From Lachnospiraceae bacterium (GTDB taxonomy: Bacteria > Bacillota > Clostridia > Lachnospirales > Lachnospiraceae): a stretch of 64,000 nucleotides of DNA. Position numbers and translations under genes: made by a program. The stretch is taken from the NCBI GenBank assembly GCA_024698715.1, contig JAILRA010000024.1, positions 85,140 to 149,139 on the forward strand, given 5' to 3'. Numbering within the stretch: position 1 is the first letter of the stretch; each line of letters starts with the position of its first letter. Below are positions 1-9,683 of this stretch, in pieces. The notes under the pieces were generated by a model, which was given only the letters and a program-made list of their open reading frames with translations, searched no databases and had not been told where the DNA came from.

Positions 1-546
1 TACTGGTATTTCATGCATGACAATCTTTTTAACCATCTTGTGGATATGAAGCCCGAGAACATCAATATCCTTAACGGTATGACAGACAATCCCGAAGAGG
101 AATGCGCAAACTACGAGAAGAAGATCGCATCATACGGCGGAATAGATCTTTTCATGGGCGGTATCGGAGTTGACGGACATCTTGCATTCAACGAGCCTTA
201 CACATCACTCGCATCACGTACCGGAGTAAGAGACCTTACAACGGATACAAGGATTGTAAACTCAAGATTCTTCGGAAACGATCCCGAGAAGGTTCCCGCA
301 CAGGCACTTTCTGTAGGTATCGGAACTGTTACTGATTCCAAAGAAGTACTGGTACTTATTTCGGGACACAACAAAGCACGTGCACTTGCTGCAACCGTTG
401 AAGGCGGCGTAAGCCAGAAATGGACCTGCTCGGCCCTTCAGATGCATAACGGAGCAATCATCGCCTGCGACGAAGAAGCATGCGGAGAACTTACGGTTGA
501 TACATACAAGTATTTCCTTGATATCGAGAAGAAAGAAAGACTGTAA
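1..546 (+). CDS. nagB: Glucosamine-6-phosphate deaminase, 5' end cut off by the window
   Basis: NagB converts glucosamine-6-phosphate to fructose-6-phosphate and ammonia in the cytosol, the step that feeds amino sugars into glycolysis. The reading frame is open from base 1, so the gene begins outside the window; the visible part (about 181 residues) corresponds to roughly the last two thirds of the usual ~240-270-residue enzyme. The active-site stretch FMGGIGVDGHLAFNEP carries the Asp, His and Glu that match D141, H143 and E148 of the E. coli enzyme. SLASRT and NSRFF, conserved in the family, follow it. The gene ends just before a strong terminator, so it is the last gene of its transcript. 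The rest of the operon is not visible. Confidence 0.96.
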   Translation, partial: YWYFMHDNLFNHLVDMKPENINILNGMTDNPEEECANYEKKIASYGGIDLFMGGIGVDGHLAFNEPYTSLASRTGVRDLTTDTRIVNSRFFGNDPEKVPAQALSVGIGTVTDSKEVLVLISGHNKARALAATVEGGVSQKWTCSALQMHNGAIIACDEEACGELTVDTYKYFLDIEKKERL

Positions 547-570
547 GAAAAAATACAAATTTGTAATAAG

Positions 571-601
571 CCGGTGGAGTAACGCTCCATCGGTTTTTTT
601 T
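571..601 (+). terminator. Intrinsic terminator after nagB
   Basis: A 9-bp stem (CCGGTGGAG with CTCCATCGG, one G-T pair) and a short loop are followed by eight T residues, 24 bases after the nagB stop codon. Confidence 0.9.
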
Positions 602-660
602 ATGCACAGGCTCGTGCACAGGAAAATACGGAATACTTTTGAAAAAAACAGATTTATATA

Positions 661-737
661 CCGAATAAACCGAATAAACATGAAAAACAACCGAATAAAC
701 ATGATCCGTTGAAAGGGTAAAATTTAATTGATATAAT
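661..737 (+). promoter_or_regulatory. Promoter with upstream direct repeats, probable LytTR binding site
   Basis: TTGAAA (709-714) and TATAAT (732-737) are separated by exactly 17 nt, 39 bases before the DUF3021 start. Immediately upstream lie three copies of CCGAATAAAC, at 661, 670 and 691. The last two extend to CCGAATAAACATGA-like repeats spaced 21 bp, two helical turns, which is the spacing expected for LytTR-domain dimers. Their position just upstream of the -35 box fits an activator site, so the downstream LytTR protein probably controls its own operon. The promoter is read directly; the identity of the binding protein is inferred. Confidence 0.65.
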
Positions 738-776
738 AAACAACCCAAAAGTGATTATGATCCGAACGGAGGAGTT

Positions 777-1226
777 ATGAAAAAAGAATTAATAAGCAAA
801 ACAATTATAAGGGCACTGATAGGCGCGATCATTGGTATTGCAATAAGCATTGCCATATGTCTTATCAGCGGAAGTTACAGGGACATTATCAATCATCCGG
901 GAGCGTTTGTGGCTCAGGTGACGGGTTCGGCTCTTTTGGGGCTTGTTAATATGGGAGCCATGAGTATATACGATATTGAAAGCTGGGGTCTTGTAAAAAC
1001 GACCGTCATACATTTCATTATATCATTCACATCGTTTTTACTGGCAAACACGCTTCTCGGCTGGTTTGAGAGAAACGTACTTGTAATAGTGATAATCGCA
1101 TTCGTTTCAGTTTATTTCCTGATATGGCTAATTCAATATCTGGTATGGAAAAAAGAAATAAAGAATCTGAATAATGATTTAAAAAATATGATTAGCAAAG
1201 AAGAGGAAGGGGATCGACATGAATAA
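777..1226 (+). CDS. DUF3021 family membrane protein
   Basis: A 149-residue integral membrane protein with four predicted hydrophobic segments (about residues 9-31, 41-62, 73-95 and 102-124) and a charged C-terminal tail rich in Lys, Asn and Glu. It fits the DUF3021 family, whose members are usually encoded next to a LytTR DNA-binding protein and are thought to restrain it at the membrane. The start has a GGAGGAG ribosome site. The 3' end overlaps the next gene by 8 bases, which suggests translational coupling and matching amounts of both partners. The signal it senses cannot be deduced. The family assignment rests on topology, size and neighbour. Confidence 0.85.
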   Translation: MKKELISKTIIRALIGAIIGIAISIAICLISGSYRDIINHPGAFVAQVTGSALLGLVNMGAMSIYDIESWGLVKTTVIHFIISFTSFLLANTLLGWFERNVLVIVIIAFVSVYFLIWLIQYLVWKKEIKNLNNDLKNMISKEEEGDRHE

Positions 1227-1686
1227 AATCGTTGATATTGAAGTGATCCTCGACGACAGATTTGCGGATCCTAAAATAACCATTCAGACAAAAGCAAAAA
1301 ACAAACTCGTGGAAGATATTATTGAAGCGGTTGAAAATGTATCGGGAACCGATTTCCCGAATATTCCCGGACTGACGGGCGATAAAGTCGAATATCTTTC
1401 GCAGCGGGAGATTGTCAGAGTTTATACGAGCGGAAGAAAACTGATAATTCAAACCGATGACAGTGCATATTTTTCCACAAAGACTCTTTCAAATATCGAA
1501 GGAGTATTGAATCCCGACAGATTTATAAGAATATCCCAGTCGGAAATCGTAAATATGCGTAAGGTAAAGCAATTTGAGATGAAGCTGGTCGGTACCATTG
1601 GATTGGAGTTTGAAAACGGAGAAAAGACCTGGGTTTCAAGAAGCAGCGTTAAGACCGTTAAAGCTTTTTTGAAGAAAAACAGCTGA
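1219..1686 (+). CDS. LytTR-domain DNA-binding transcriptional regulator
   Basis: A 155-residue protein with a short N-terminal alpha/beta region (residues 1-50) and a C-terminal LytTR domain (about 55-150). Recognisable LytTR features are the segment around RFIRISQSEIVNMRKV and the following beta strands ending in KTWVSRSSVKTVKAFL. There is no receiver domain, so it is not a classical response regulator. In LytTR regulatory systems of Firmicutes such stand-alone proteins pair with a small membrane protein, here the overlapping DUF3021 gene. The likely target is its own promoter, which carries 21-bp-spaced direct repeats. Other targets are unknown. Confidence 0.9.
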   Translation: MNKIVDIEVILDDRFADPKITIQTKAKNKLVEDIIEAVENVSGTDFPNIPGLTGDKVEYLSQREIVRVYTSGRKLIIQTDDSAYFSTKTLSNIEGVLNPDRFIRISQSEIVNMRKVKQFEMKLVGTIGLEFENGEKTWVSRSSVKTVKAFLKKNS

Positions 1687-1750
1687 TTCCGAGAAAACTG
1701 TTTAAGATTCCTTAAATTCAAACCGGTTGAGCCGTAAATGGAGAATAACT

Positions 1751-2560
1751 ATGAAGATAAAAGTGATGGTTACGGGAAAAAACAGACGAATAGCAGTCGA
1801 CATCTCGAAACATCTTGAGGCTGACAGAGGATACAAGGTAATAAAATGCGATGCCGGCATGGATGCGCTTTTTGACACGGAACCGAAGGAAATGCCCAAT
1901 GTGATCATCATCTGTCTCGGCGACGAATCAAAGGAGACCGTAAAGGTTTACGATGTGTTAAAAGAGTGCGTAAATGCCGAGTGGATTTCGATAATCGTTG
2001 TTGCGAATGACGATGACACTAAAGTATTTATGGCGAACACAAAACTGCATAAGATGTTTTTCATGCCCCGTCCCGTATCCCTTATGGTTTTGTATTCGAA
2101 ACTGATGGAAATTGAAAGCGAACTTGACAAAAATATTGAGAAGGCCAATTCAATCATTAAGGAATATGTAAATCCCGATTTCGAAGATAAACACAGAAGA
2201 AAACATGTATTGATCGTGGACGACGATACGGATCAGCTTTTGCAGATAAAAGAGCATCTTTCGGAATTCTACGAAGTAACCGCGGTAAGATCCGGAAAAG
2301 CGGCACTCAAATATCTTGAAAAACATAAAGCGGATATTATGCTTTTGGATTATATGATGCCCGAAATGGACGGACCGACGGTACTTGCGACAATTAAGAA
2401 AAACGATGATCTGAAGATGATGCCTGTTATCTTTTTAACCGGCATGACTGAAAAAGAAGCCGTTCTTAAAACAATTTTGGAATTGAAACCGCAGGGATAC
2501 CTGGTAAAACCCGCAAAGAAATCAGAAATAGTGGCAAAAATCATAGACGTATTCGGTTAA
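1751..2560 (+). CDS. Double-receiver response regulator without output domain
   Basis: A 269-residue protein made of two CheY-like domains. The N-terminal one (about 1-120) has the receiver fold pattern but lacks the phospho-acceptor Asp, so it is a pseudo-receiver. The C-terminal one (about 150-268) has the acidic DDD pocket, the phospho-Asp in LLDYMMPEMDG, and the switch Thr and Lys (FLTGMT, YLVKPAKK). No DNA-binding or enzymatic output domain follows. The frame opens at a TTG at 1727, but the ATG at 1751 is preferred because GGAG sits 8 bases ahead of it. It is followed after 14 bases by an Hpt gene and a hybrid kinase, so it is probably a phosphoryl shuttle or a protein-interaction output in that relay. 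Confidence 0.85.
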   Translation: MKIKVMVTGKNRRIAVDISKHLEADRGYKVIKCDAGMDALFDTEPKEMPNVIIICLGDESKETVKVYDVLKECVNAEWISIIVVANDDDTKVFMANTKLHKMFFMPRPVSLMVLYSKLMEIESELDKNIEKANSIIKEYVNPDFEDKHRRKHVLIVDDDTDQLLQIKEHLSEFYEVTAVRSGKAALKYLEKHKADIMLLDYMMPEMDGPTVLATIKKNDDLKMMPVIFLTGMTEKEAVLKTILELKPQGYLVKPAKKSEIVAKIIDVFG

Positions 2561-2574
2561 TAGGAGAATTGATT

Positions 2575-3177
2575 ATGGGATTCAGTATGGAAAAGGTTTT
2601 GGCTCTCGGAATAGATCTGAGAGCAGGTCTTGAATATACCGGCGGAAACGACAAATACGCATCTGCACTTCAAAGGTATTATATGACATCGGACAAAAAC
2701 AAGGCGAAGATAAAAGAGTCGTTAAGCTTAGGCGATTTGGAAAGTTTTGTAATTACCGTTCATTCTCTTAAAAGTAATTCCAAAATGATCGGAGCTCTTT
2801 CGCTTTCATCCAAATTTGAAGCACTTGAGATTGCGGGGAAAAATAAAGATGTATCGGGTATTCAACAAAACATAAGAGCGGCCCTTGACGAATACGAAAC
2901 CCTTCTTGAAGTGTTGAAACCTTTAGGTGAAGTGGCAGAGTATAAGGCTCCCGGAGAAATTTCGGGAGAAGAAGCAAAAAAAGTGGCCGACAGTCTTTTG
3001 GAAGCGCTGGATGATTATGATGATGAAAAAGCCGGCGAACTTGCCAAAAAACTGGCGGGCTACCCTTTCAGAATTACACAAAAAGGAAAACTTAAGGATG
3101 CAACGGAAAAAATCAATGATTTTATGTATGAGGAAGCCGCGGATTTAATCAGGGAAATAATTACTGCCATAGAATAA
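2575..3177 (+). CDS. Histidine phosphotransfer (Hpt) protein
   Basis: A 200-residue, largely helical protein. Residues about 15-110 form an Hpt domain with the signature HSLKSNSKMIGA, whose His is the expected phosphoryl carrier. The C-terminal half is a second acidic helical segment without the His motif. Hpt proteins pass phosphoryl groups between the receiver of a hybrid kinase and a separate response regulator. The gene lies between a double-receiver protein and a hybrid histidine kinase, with gaps of 14 and 2 bases, which fits a complete relay. The ATG at 2575 has GGAG 8 bases upstream; a TTG at 2569 in the same frame is less likely. Confidence 0.85.
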   Translation: MGFSMEKVLALGIDLRAGLEYTGGNDKYASALQRYYMTSDKNKAKIKESLSLGDLESFVITVHSLKSNSKMIGALSLSSKFEALEIAGKNKDVSGIQQNIRAALDEYETLLEVLKPLGEVAEYKAPGEISGEEAKKVADSLLEALDDYDDEKAGELAKKLAGYPFRITQKGKLKDATEKINDFMYEEAADLIREIITAIE

Positions 3178-3179
3178 TT

Positions 3180-5816
3180 ATGATAAGCATTTTTAAAAGA
3201 AAACATGGAGAGAAAACCATAAAAATAATGTCGACGGCGGTTATGGCAGTGTTTATTTGCATTGTCATTTTTGCACTGTCCTTTTTCATTTATGATGCAG
3301 TTACAAAAGTCCGTCCGACTCAAATTCATCAGGAATGCAGCCGGCTTGAAGGTTTTGAATGGGTTCGTACGGATAAAAGAGTTCCGGTCAGTTTGCCGTG
3401 TGATATAAAGACGAAAGAGGGGGAAAACGTTGTTTTGGAAACAACTCTTCCCAAAGTTATTTCCGAGGATACATGGATTGATTACTACAGCAGCAAAGAA
3501 ACCCGAATATATGTCGGAGAAGAACTGAGAAAAGAATTTAATCCCAAAGAGAACACCATTATCGGAGGAACGGTTAAGAGTTTTCATATGTATGTAGAGC
3601 TTAAACCGGAAGATGTGGGTAAAATTCTGAGGATTGTGAGAAAAGGCGAATCTTTCGGCGAAAACTCCTTCAGAGAAATATATATTGGAAATTCTCTGGG
3701 ACTTATAGCGAGAATACTGTATTCGGACGCATTATTTTTCATCTTTACCGTTACGCTTCTTATCGTGTCTCCGATAACGATCGGGATAGGTATCTTTTTA
3801 AGATTCTATAAAAAGATTGTATCTCCGATCACATCTATCGGTATAGGAGTTCTGTTTGTAGCGCTCTGGCTTATATTTGATTCACAAATGTATCAATTTG
3901 CATTTCGGGATTATTATATCGACGGAACAATGTCTTTTATCATGATGCTTCTTGTTCCGTATCCTTTTGTATATTATCTGAATATGCTTCAGAAAAACAG
4001 ATACAGACAGAATTATCTTTATTTTCTTATTTTGCTTGAAATTGCAAGTGTTGTATTTTTTATTATTCATTTTACGGGTATATGCGATTTCCTGACCATG
4101 CTTCCCTTAATGATGATTTTTACCGGCTCGGTTATTGTCGGAGCGGGAATTACGCTTTTCGTTGATTTCAAAAAAGGATTTTACAAGGAATATCGTTTCA
4201 GTTTCCTGGGAATCATCGGATTTATGTTTTCCTGTATTCTGGAAATGATTTTTCTTATTGCGATTGAAAACAGACACGATGGATCGTTCATAATTTTCGG
4301 TCTTTATTGGACATTGGTTCTCGGCATAGTTCATCAGCTTATAGAGTTAAAAGAAGCCAAAAACGAAAAGGCCCTGGCTATCAGGGCAAGTGAAACAAAG
4401 AGTAATTTCCTCGCCAATATGTCGCACGAAATCCGTACACCGATGAATGCAATTCTCGGAATGGATGAAATGATCATAAGAGAAGCGAAGAACGATGAAA
4501 AGATCTTGAAGTATGCGACGGATATTAAATCCGCAGGAAATATGCTTTTGGCTATCATAAACGATATTCTGGATCTGAGCAAAATTGAATCCGGAAAAGC
4601 CGAACTGATAGAAACCGATTTTGAGATCTGTTCGGTCATAAACGATCTGATAAACATTACAAGAAAAAAAGCACTTGATAAGGGACTTGATTATACATTT
4701 GACGCCGATCCCGATCTTCCGGTCAGGATGCACGGAGACGAAATAAGGATCAGGCAGATTATGCTTAATGTAATGAATAACGCGGTAAAGTATACCAAAG
4801 AAGGCGGAATAAAAATACATGTTTTTTTGGAACCGAATATCGGTGATGAAAAAGCGATGATGATAGTATCGGTTAAGGACACCGGAATAGGAATAAAAGA
4901 AGAAGACAAAGAATTCCTTTTTGAATCATTTTCTCGTCTGGAAGAGACAAAGAACAGGAACATCGAAGGCACAGGTCTCGGACTTAACATTGCCAATAAG
5001 TACATCGAAATGATGGGCGGTTATATCGAAGTGGAAAGCGTGTATAACGAAGGTTCGAAATTTACTCTGTATATTCCGGTAACCGTAGTTGACCCGACAC
5101 CCATAGGCAATTTTACGGATGCCGTTAAACGAATGAAGGAAGAGAACGAAGAATACAGAACCATAATCATGGCACCCGGAGCTCATGTACTGGTCGTTGA
5201 CGATAACGAGATGAATCTGGAAGTGATCTGCGGTTTGATGGAAAGTACAAAGATAAAGGTTGATACCGCATTATCCGGTCCAGAAGGAATCGAAAGGATG
5301 GATCATACAAGATATGATCTGATCTTTCTCGATCAGATGATGCCCGGAATGGATGGTGTGACAACCCTTGAGATCATGCGTTCAAAATACGATATGCGCG
5401 GTGTATCGGTAATAGCTCTTACAGCTGACGCGGTAGGAGGAGCGAAAGATTATTATCTTTCGAAGGGGTTTGACGGATATCTTCCGAAACCGGTCAAATC
5501 GGAGGAACTCGAAAAAGCTCTGATCAATTTTCTTCCGAAGAATCTTCTTTTATCAAAAGAAGAGATTGAGCGTGTTGTCGTTAAAGATGATGCGAGGAGG
5601 GACGGAAAGAATAAGCCTGGGGAGAATCTTCCCGGAATACTGGTTATCGATTCCGATACAGAAGCTTTGAAGATTGTCAAGAACGAGATAAAGGATACAT
5701 ACAAGGGAACATTTGTTACGGATATTGAAAAAGCCGATAAGTACCTTGAGAGACATGATACGAAATACATCATGATAAGCCGGGAGTTGTACGAAAAGAA
5801 AATGAACAAACAGTAG
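3180..5816 (+). CDS. Membrane hybrid histidine kinase
   Basis: An 878-residue sensor. After one N-terminal membrane segment (about 15-40) comes an extracytoplasmic domain (40-180), then about seven further hydrophobic segments (180-390), a layout resembling 7TMR-DISM receptors. The cytoplasmic part has a HisKA domain with the phospho-acceptor His416 in SHEIRTPMN, a HATPase domain (N box, DTGIG, GTGLGL), and a receiver with phospho-Asp718 in [11 protein letters not shown]. The last ~60 residues look like the first half of a second receiver that stops before the phospho-Asp position. It follows the Hpt gene by 2 bases with no clear ribosome site, so it is probably translated by coupling. The ligand is unknown. 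Confidence 0.93.
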   Translation: MISIFKRKHGEKTIKIMSTAVMAVFICIVIFALSFFIYDAVTKVRPTQIHQECSRLEGFEWVRTDKRVPVSLPCDIKTKEGENVVLETTLPKVISEDTWIDYYSSKETRIYVGEELRKEFNPKENTIIGGTVKSFHMYVELKPEDVGKILRIVRKGESFGENSFREIYIGNSLGLIARILYSDALFFIFTVTLLIVSPITIGIGIFLRFYKKIVSPITSIGIGVLFVALWLIFDSQMYQFAFRDYYIDGTMSFIMMLLVPYPFVYYLNMLQKNRYRQNYLYFLILLEIASVVFFIIHFTGICDFLTMLPLMMIFTGSVIVGAGITLFVDFKKGFYKEYRFSFLGIIGFMFSCILEMIFLIAIENRHDGSFIIFGLYWTLVLGIVHQLIELKEAKNEKALAIRASETKSNFLANMSHEIRTPMNAILGMDEMIIREAKNDEKILKYATDIKSAGNMLLAIINDILDLSKIESGKAELIETDFEICSVINDLINITRKKALDKGLDYTFDADPDLPVRMHGDEIRIRQIMLNVMNNAVKYTKEGGIKIHVFLEPNIGDEKAMMIVSVKDTGIGIKEEDKEFLFESFSRLEETKNRNIEGTGLGLNIANKYIEMMGGYIEVESVYNEGSKFTLYIPVTVVDPTPIGNFTDAVKRMKEENEEYRTIIMAPGAHVLVVDDNEMNLEVICGLMESTKIKVDTALSGPEGIERMDHTRYDLIFLDQMMPGMDGVTTLEIMRSKYDMRGVSVIALTADAVGGAKDYYLSKGFDGYLPKPVKSEELEKALINFLPKNLLLSKEEIERVVVKDDARRDGKNKPGENLPGILVIDSDTEALKIVKNEIKDTYKGTFVTDIEKADKYLERHDTKYIMISRELYEKKMNKQ

Positions 5817-5826
5817 GAGAAAATGA

Positions 5827-7104
5827 ATGAAAAAGACCGTCAGCATATTTTTATTGTTTATCTTAATGTTTCAGATGATGGCGTGCGGTATTGAAAAGAA
5901 ACCGATACAGGGAACGGAAAATACCGAAAACAATAACGGGTCTTCAGTTTCGGGGATTAGTGATGATATTACTTTGAATACGGATGACACGGAGGATTTC
6001 AGAATCGGAATCGTAACGGGATCCTTTGCTCAATCCGAAGATGACAGGCGAGGTGCGGAAACTTTCATGGAAAAATACGGTGAGGATAAAGTCACATTGG
6101 CAATTTATCCCGATAATTTTACGGAAGAGTACGATGCTACCGTTCAGACAATAGTAAATATATCAGAAGATCCGAAGATTAAAGTTATAATTGTAAATCA
6201 GGCTGTAGAGGGAACGGCTGAAGCTTTCAGACAGATCAAGGAAAACAGACCGGATATAATCTGTATAGCGGGGGAGGCGTACGAGGACTTTTCTGATATC
6301 GGGGCGGTTGCCGATTTGGTTGTAAGCTGTGATTTTGTCAGCCGAGGCTATCTGATGATTCGTAATGCGCATGAATTAGGCTGTGATACTTTTGTACATA
6401 TCTCTTTTCCGAGACATCTGTCATATGAAACCGTTTCCAGAGAGGTGGCGATCATGGAAGCAGCCTGCGGGGAATTCGGAATGAAATTTGCGATGGAAAC
6501 GGCTCCCGATCCTACTACCGATGCCGGTGTGGTGGGTGCACAAAACTTCATTCGCGAAAACATGCCCGAATGGGTTGAAAAATACGGACAGAATGCGGCA
6601 TATTTTTGCACCAACGATGCACATACCGAACCACTCATCGAGGGTCTTTTGGAATACGGAGGATATTTCATTGAGGCGGATTTGCCTTCACCCGTATTGG
6701 GATACCCCGGAGCTCTTAATATCGATTTTACCGAAGACAAAAGCAGTTCCGAAGAAAAACTGAAAAAAATCGAGAATGCGATAGTTGAAAAAGGCGGAGC
6801 GGGAAGATTCGGAACATGGACGTATTCATACGGTTACACGGTTTCTGCAGGACTTGCGGAACATGCAAGAAATGTTGTGTTGAATGAAAGCTCGTTGACC
6901 GATATCAACGATTTGACCAAGGCGTTTGTCGAGTTTTCACCCGGTGCCGAATGGAACGGTTCCGGATACACGGATGTCGAAACGGGAAATAAAGCGGAAA
7001 ATATATTTCTTATCTATCAGGATACATACATAATGGGAGATCCCGGATTTTATATGGGTTCAACCAAAATCGAAGTTCCTGATAAATACTTTACTATAAA
7101 ATAA
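5827..7104 (+). CDS. DUF3798 lipoprotein, periplasmic-binding-protein-like
   Basis: A 425-residue exported lipoprotein. The signal peptide ends in a lipobox (MMAC, Cys about residue 20), followed by an acidic, Asn/Ser-rich linker and a globular domain from about residue 58. The pattern [21 protein letters not shown] and the later alternation of short beta strands and helices fit DUF3798, a family with the fold of sugar-type periplasmic binding proteins. It lies between two hybrid kinase genes (gaps of 10 and 28 bases). A likely role is to bind a small ligand outside the cell and present it to one or both sensors. The ligand is unknown. The ATG at 5827 is chosen because AGGAGA precedes it. Confidence 0.88.
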   Translation: MKKTVSIFLLFILMFQMMACGIEKKPIQGTENTENNNGSSVSGISDDITLNTDDTEDFRIGIVTGSFAQSEDDRRGAETFMEKYGEDKVTLAIYPDNFTEEYDATVQTIVNISEDPKIKVIIVNQAVEGTAEAFRQIKENRPDIICIAGEAYEDFSDIGAVADLVVSCDFVSRGYLMIRNAHELGCDTFVHISFPRHLSYETVSREVAIMEAACGEFGMKFAMETAPDPTTDAGVVGAQNFIRENMPEWVEKYGQNAAYFCTNDAHTEPLIEGLLEYGGYFIEADLPSPVLGYPGALNIDFTEDKSSSEEKLKKIENAIVEKGGAGRFGTWTYSYGYTVSAGLAEHARNVVLNESSLTDINDLTKAFVEFSPGAEWNGSGYTDVETGNKAENIFLIYQDTYIMGDPGFYMGSTKIEVPDKYFTIK

Positions 7105-7132
7105 TTATAGTGCAAAAGGCGGGGATTTAAGG

Positions 7133-9574
7133 ATGAGCGAACGGAATCAAACAAAAAAGAAAGGTGAGAAAACTGAATATCGACACAGAAAATTCAGTAC
7201 GATTATTCCGTTGATATTGGTCTCGGTTTTTATAGTGGTTTTGGTGGTCTATACGTCAAAACTTGTATACAATGTGGCTATTCTCAACTCGAGTTCGGTA
7301 ATTGAAGACAGAGTTTCCAATGTTTCATCGCTTGTTGATAATCATATCAATACTGCGGAAAATGTTTTGCAGATTACTGCGGATTCAGTGCATCATATGA
7401 TGATCAGCGGAAGTACGCCTTCCAGAATTCATGAGTTCCTCGTAGAGGAATCCGATAATGTATCGAAGCAGTTCGGAGAGGATTATCACGGTATATACGG
7501 ATATATTATGAGCAGATATATGGACGGCCTTAATTGGGAACCGCCAACGGATTATGATCCCAAAAGCCGCGACTGGTATACTATGGCCAAAAAGAATGAC
7601 GGTGATATCACAATCGTTCCTCCGTATGTTGATGCCGATTCCGGAGAATTGGTCATATCCGTATGCAGAATGTTGCCTGACCGTCAAAATATAATATCCC
7701 TCGACCTTAAGTTAAATGACATACAGGCGCTCATTGAAGATCTTACCGTAAACGGAAAAGGGTACGGTTTTCTTGTTGATGAAGAAGGGTTTATTATTGC
7801 ACATAAAGATGAAAATAAGAGGGGATGCTATATAAGTGATTTTGAAGGCGGAGAAGGGCTGCTGAAAAAAATAAAGGAAGAAAAAGGTAAATTTTCATAT
7901 GATTTTGAAGGCGAAAAAAGCAGAGTGTTCGTTAACGAACTGACTAACGGATGGTTTGTTGTCATGGTTGTTAAAAACAACGAATTGTTTGAAGATGTAA
8001 CCAGACAGTTATTTATCAATATTTCCATGTGCTCTTTTATATTTTTTATGATTGCCGTTATCTATTACATCGGATACAGAAACGAGAAAATATATGTTAA
8101 ACGCATGGAGGAAATGAAGATTGAAGAACAGAAGCAGGAATATGAAACGCAGGTTTTAAAACTTGAAAAAGAAGCTGCAGATCAGGCGAATAAGGCGAAA
8201 AGTAATTTTCTTGCCAATATGTCTCATGAAATAAGAACTCCCATGAACGCCATCATCGGAATGGATGAAATGATTTTAAGAGATTCCAAAGATTCTAAAA
8301 TCATTAAGTATGCCACAGATATTCAGAGTGCCGGAAGAACCCTTCTTTCAATCATAAACGATATATTGGATTTAAGCAAAATCGAATCCGGCAAGATGGA
8401 ACTTGTTCCCGTAAAATATGATTTTGCCTCTGTTTTGAATGATATTGTAAATATGACAATGAACAAGGCGAAAGAAAAGGGATTGGATTATGAACTTATA
8501 GTTCAACATGATATTCCGTCTGTTTTGTTCGGTGATGAGATCAGAATACGTCAGATAATATTAAACATAGTTAACAATGCTATCAAATATACATCGGAAG
8601 GAAAGGTAACTATCGATGTGTCATATATTCATTCCGAGGAAAAACTGAGGGTAAAAGTATCCGATACCGGTATGGGCATCAGCGAAGAGGACAGGGATAA
8701 ATTGTTTTCTTCGTTTCAAAGACTGGATGAGACAAAGAACAGAAACATCGAAGGAACGGGTCTGGGGCTGAATATTACCAAGAAACTGGCAGAAATGATG
8801 GACGGAAATATTTTCGTTGAGAGCGAGTACGGTAAAGGTTCCGTATTTACCATAGAATTGATTCAGAATATTGTTGACGATACTCCGATAGGAGATTATT
8901 CGGAACGTTTGGAACAGGCTAACCGTGAAAAGGAAAAGTATAAGCCTGCATTGATTGCGCCCGGAGCTAAGGTTTTGATAGTTGATGACAATGAGATGAA
9001 TCTCGAAGTCATAACAGGACTGATGAGCGAAACCGAAATAAAGGTTTCCACTGCATTATCCGGAGAAGAATGTATAAATTTCCTTGAGAAAAACAAATAT
9101 GACGTTATTCTTCTCGACCAGATGATGCCGGGAATGTCGGGAACCCAGACGCTAGAAAAGATTAAAGCCGATCATCTTGCCGACGATACTCCGATTATTG
9201 CACTCACGGCAGATGCTATAGCGGGTGCCAGGGAATCGTATATGCGCGAAGGCTTTACGGATTATCTTTCCAAGCCTGTTATGTATGGTGAACTGGAAGC
9301 GATCCTGCTTAAATACATCGACAGCAGTTTGCTTATTACCGAAGAAGAATTAAACAAGGAGAAAGAAAAATATGATTCTTCCGCATCAGATGAATCCGGT
9401 GAAAACAAAGAAGAAAAGCCTTTTGTGCTTGTAATAAACGATTCTTCCGAAAAAATGAAAGAATTAAAAGAAATTCTTTCGGTAAAATATAAAGGTGTTT
9501 TTGTAAAAGACGAAGTATCTGCGGAAAAGTTTTTGAAGAAACATAACGTGGAATTTATCATAAGAGAGGGGTGA
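7133..9574 (+). CDS. Hybrid histidine kinase with Cache sensor domain
   Basis: An 813-residue sensor. Membrane segments at about 23-45 and 295-315 enclose an extracellular double-Cache domain (45-290; note [12 protein letters not shown] and [15 protein letters not shown]). A coiled linker leads to HisKA with His365 (SHEIRTPMN), HATPase (DTGMGI, GTGLGL) and a receiver with Asp662 ([11 protein letters not shown]). As in the kinase gene upstream, the C-terminus is a truncated receiver-like tail of about 50 residues. The kinase-receiver part is closely similar to that of the upstream kinase, which implies duplication, but the sensor parts are unrelated. It is the last gene of the relay cassette, and both kinases could feed the same Hpt protein. 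Confidence 0.94.
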   Translation: MSERNQTKKKGEKTEYRHRKFSTIIPLILVSVFIVVLVVYTSKLVYNVAILNSSSVIEDRVSNVSSLVDNHINTAENVLQITADSVHHMMISGSTPSRIHEFLVEESDNVSKQFGEDYHGIYGYIMSRYMDGLNWEPPTDYDPKSRDWYTMAKKNDGDITIVPPYVDADSGELVISVCRMLPDRQNIISLDLKLNDIQALIEDLTVNGKGYGFLVDEEGFIIAHKDENKRGCYISDFEGGEGLLKKIKEEKGKFSYDFEGEKSRVFVNELTNGWFVVMVVKNNELFEDVTRQLFINISMCSFIFFMIAVIYYIGYRNEKIYVKRMEEMKIEEQKQEYETQVLKLEKEAADQANKAKSNFLANMSHEIRTPMNAIIGMDEMILRDSKDSKIIKYATDIQSAGRTLLSIINDILDLSKIESGKMELVPVKYDFASVLNDIVNMTMNKAKEKGLDYELIVQHDIPSVLFGDEIRIRQIILNIVNNAIKYTSEGKVTIDVSYIHSEEKLRVKVSDTGMGISEEDRDKLFSSFQRLDETKNRNIEGTGLGLNITKKLAEMMDGNIFVESEYGKGSVFTIELIQNIVDDTPIGDYSERLEQANREKEKYKPALIAPGAKVLIVDDNEMNLEVITGLMSETEIKVSTALSGEECINFLEKNKYDVILLDQMMPGMSGTQTLEKIKADHLADDTPIIALTADAIAGARESYMREGFTDYLSKPVMYGELEAILLKYIDSSLLITEEELNKEKEKYDSSASDESGENKEEKPFVLVINDSSEKMKELKEILSVKYKGVFVKDEVSAEKFLKKHNVEFIIREG

Positions 9575-9683
9575 AAAAATAAAGAGAAAAAGTATGAAAA
9601 AAATGATCGGAAGCGGGTTCAAAAAGCAAAACAGTCAGCTTTGGGAAGAACCATCGGTTAAATAACAAATTGGGAGGATTTGT

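Noticed and set aside
9594..9665. 23-codon ORF (MKKMIGSGFKKQ...) between the hybrid kinase and SLH protein genes
   Set aside because: No good ribosome site, promoter or recognisable sequence; it is probably spacer.
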